This document shows positions 4,912-5,333 of a stretch of DNA of 5,333 nt, piece by piece (position 1 is the first letter of the stretch; the number at the start of each line of letters is the position of its first letter). The notes beneath the pieces were generated by a model that was not told where the DNA came from, made no database searches, and worked only from the letters and a program-made list of their open reading frames with translations. The translations under genes and the position numbers were made by a program. The stretch is from a candidate division FCPU426 bacterium (GTDB taxonomy: Bacteria; Oederibacteriota; PGYV01; Palsa-1178). The stretch is from positions 5,038 through 10,370 of the forward strand of contig PMTB01000097.1 in NCBI GenBank assembly GCA_003167475.1, written 5' to 3'.

Positions 4912-4930
4912 CCGGTAAATACCCCGGCCC

Positions 4931-5333
4931 TTAGATCAGGTTCCTGTTTTTCACCACAAAAACGCTGAGCAAATAATAAAATCCAAGCGTTACGAAACCG
5001 TACACGGCAAACAGCAAAAGGTGCGGCCAGTCTTTATCGGCGCTTTGCGCGGCCTGCGCGATATTTTCCGTGGAAAAGTACGGGGCAACCAGGTAAACCA
5101 CATAAAGCAATCCACCTACAATTTTGTAAAAAATGGCGGCAACCATATTACCGGAGTAATTAAAGCAAAAATCCATAAGCCTCACGATGAAAACATTGTT
5201 CATCAGCAGCATCACTATCACCGCCAGTACGGGCGGCATAAAAAAAGTAAGGAACAGTATAAGGGACGAAAATATCATCACAGCCATTACGCTGCTCAGC
5301 CACATATATAGGTACGTGGATAATTCAACGCCC
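4931..5333 (-). CDS. Polytopic membrane protein, C-terminal part; probable ABC-2 type transporter permease
   Basis: The frame stays open to the window edge (nine codons before the first ATG at 5305), so this is the C-terminal 133 residues of a longer gene and not a 124-aa protein. Four hydrophobic segments are visible, about residues 14-30, 33-50, 64-87 and 106-128 of the fragment, followed by a short basic cytoplasmic end, KNRNLI. The order of a LST start, paired membrane helices, an interfacial loop after APYF and a final helix ending in charged residues plus a hydrophobic pair is typical of ABC-2/NosY-like permeases, which often end in FRRRDL-like sequence. If so it would pair with an ATPase gene outside the window to export a substrate across the inner membrane. 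The call rests on architecture alone; another multi-helix membrane protein remains possible. Confidence 0.55.
   Translation of the reverse strand, partial: GVELSTYLYMWLSSVMAVMIFSSLILFLTFFMPPVLAVIVMLLMNNVFIVRLMDFCFNYSGNMVAAIFYKIVGGLLYVVYLVAPYFSTENIAQAAQSADKDWPHLLLFAVYGFVTLGFYYLLSVFVVKNRNLI

Noticed and set aside
4906..4929. Terminator after the membrane-protein gene
   Set aside because: CCGG/GGTA-TACC can pair only weakly with a bulge and is not followed by a T-run; the sequence there fits a -35 box better.

Overview
The window reads as chromosomal DNA of a Gram-negative (LPS-making) bacterium with moderate GC content and AT-rich intergenic gaps. All supported genes lie on the minus strand, so transcription runs from right to left. 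The Kdo pathway genes, the COG1579-type zinc-ribbon protein and the tandem heptanucleotide repeats between genes would suit an uncultured lineage such as Omnitrophota, Elusimicrobiota or a related candidate phylum. That placement is an impression, not something the sequence proves.

Layout in the direction of transcription: (i) 5333-4931, the C-terminal third or so of a polytopic membrane protein, probably an ABC-2 type permease; (ii) 4822-3698, a secreted protein with a signal peptide, a duplicated helical module, regularly spaced tryptophans and a long Asn/Gly/Asp/His-rich tail, ending in a strong intrinsic terminator (3640-3604); (iii) 3697-3203, a gene-free gap of about 495 bp holding a perfect 32-bp inverted repeat that forms a 103-nt hairpin, a second perfect 16-bp inverted repeat, a 10-bp direct repeat and a near-consensus sigma70 promoter; (iv) 3202-2054, a membrane-anchored family 2 glycosyltransferase forming its own transcription unit, with promoter and GNRA-capped terminator; (v) 1994-1800, a gap with two kinds of 7-bp tandem repeat around a GC-rich inverted repeat; (vi) 1788-1, a tightly packed operon of zinc-ribbon coiled-coil protein, kdsD (arabinose-5-phosphate isomerase) and kdsC (Kdo-8-phosphate phosphatase, cut by the window edge), joined by 4-nt and 1-nt overlaps.

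The biological theme is the cell envelope: Kdo synthesis for LPS, a membrane glycosyltransferase, a probable exporter subunit and an exported low-complexity protein. The coding genes are mostly ordinary. The unusual material is the secreted protein and the dense repeat and hairpin content of the two intergenic gaps. I see no convincing complete new system such as a defence island, CRISPR array or integron.
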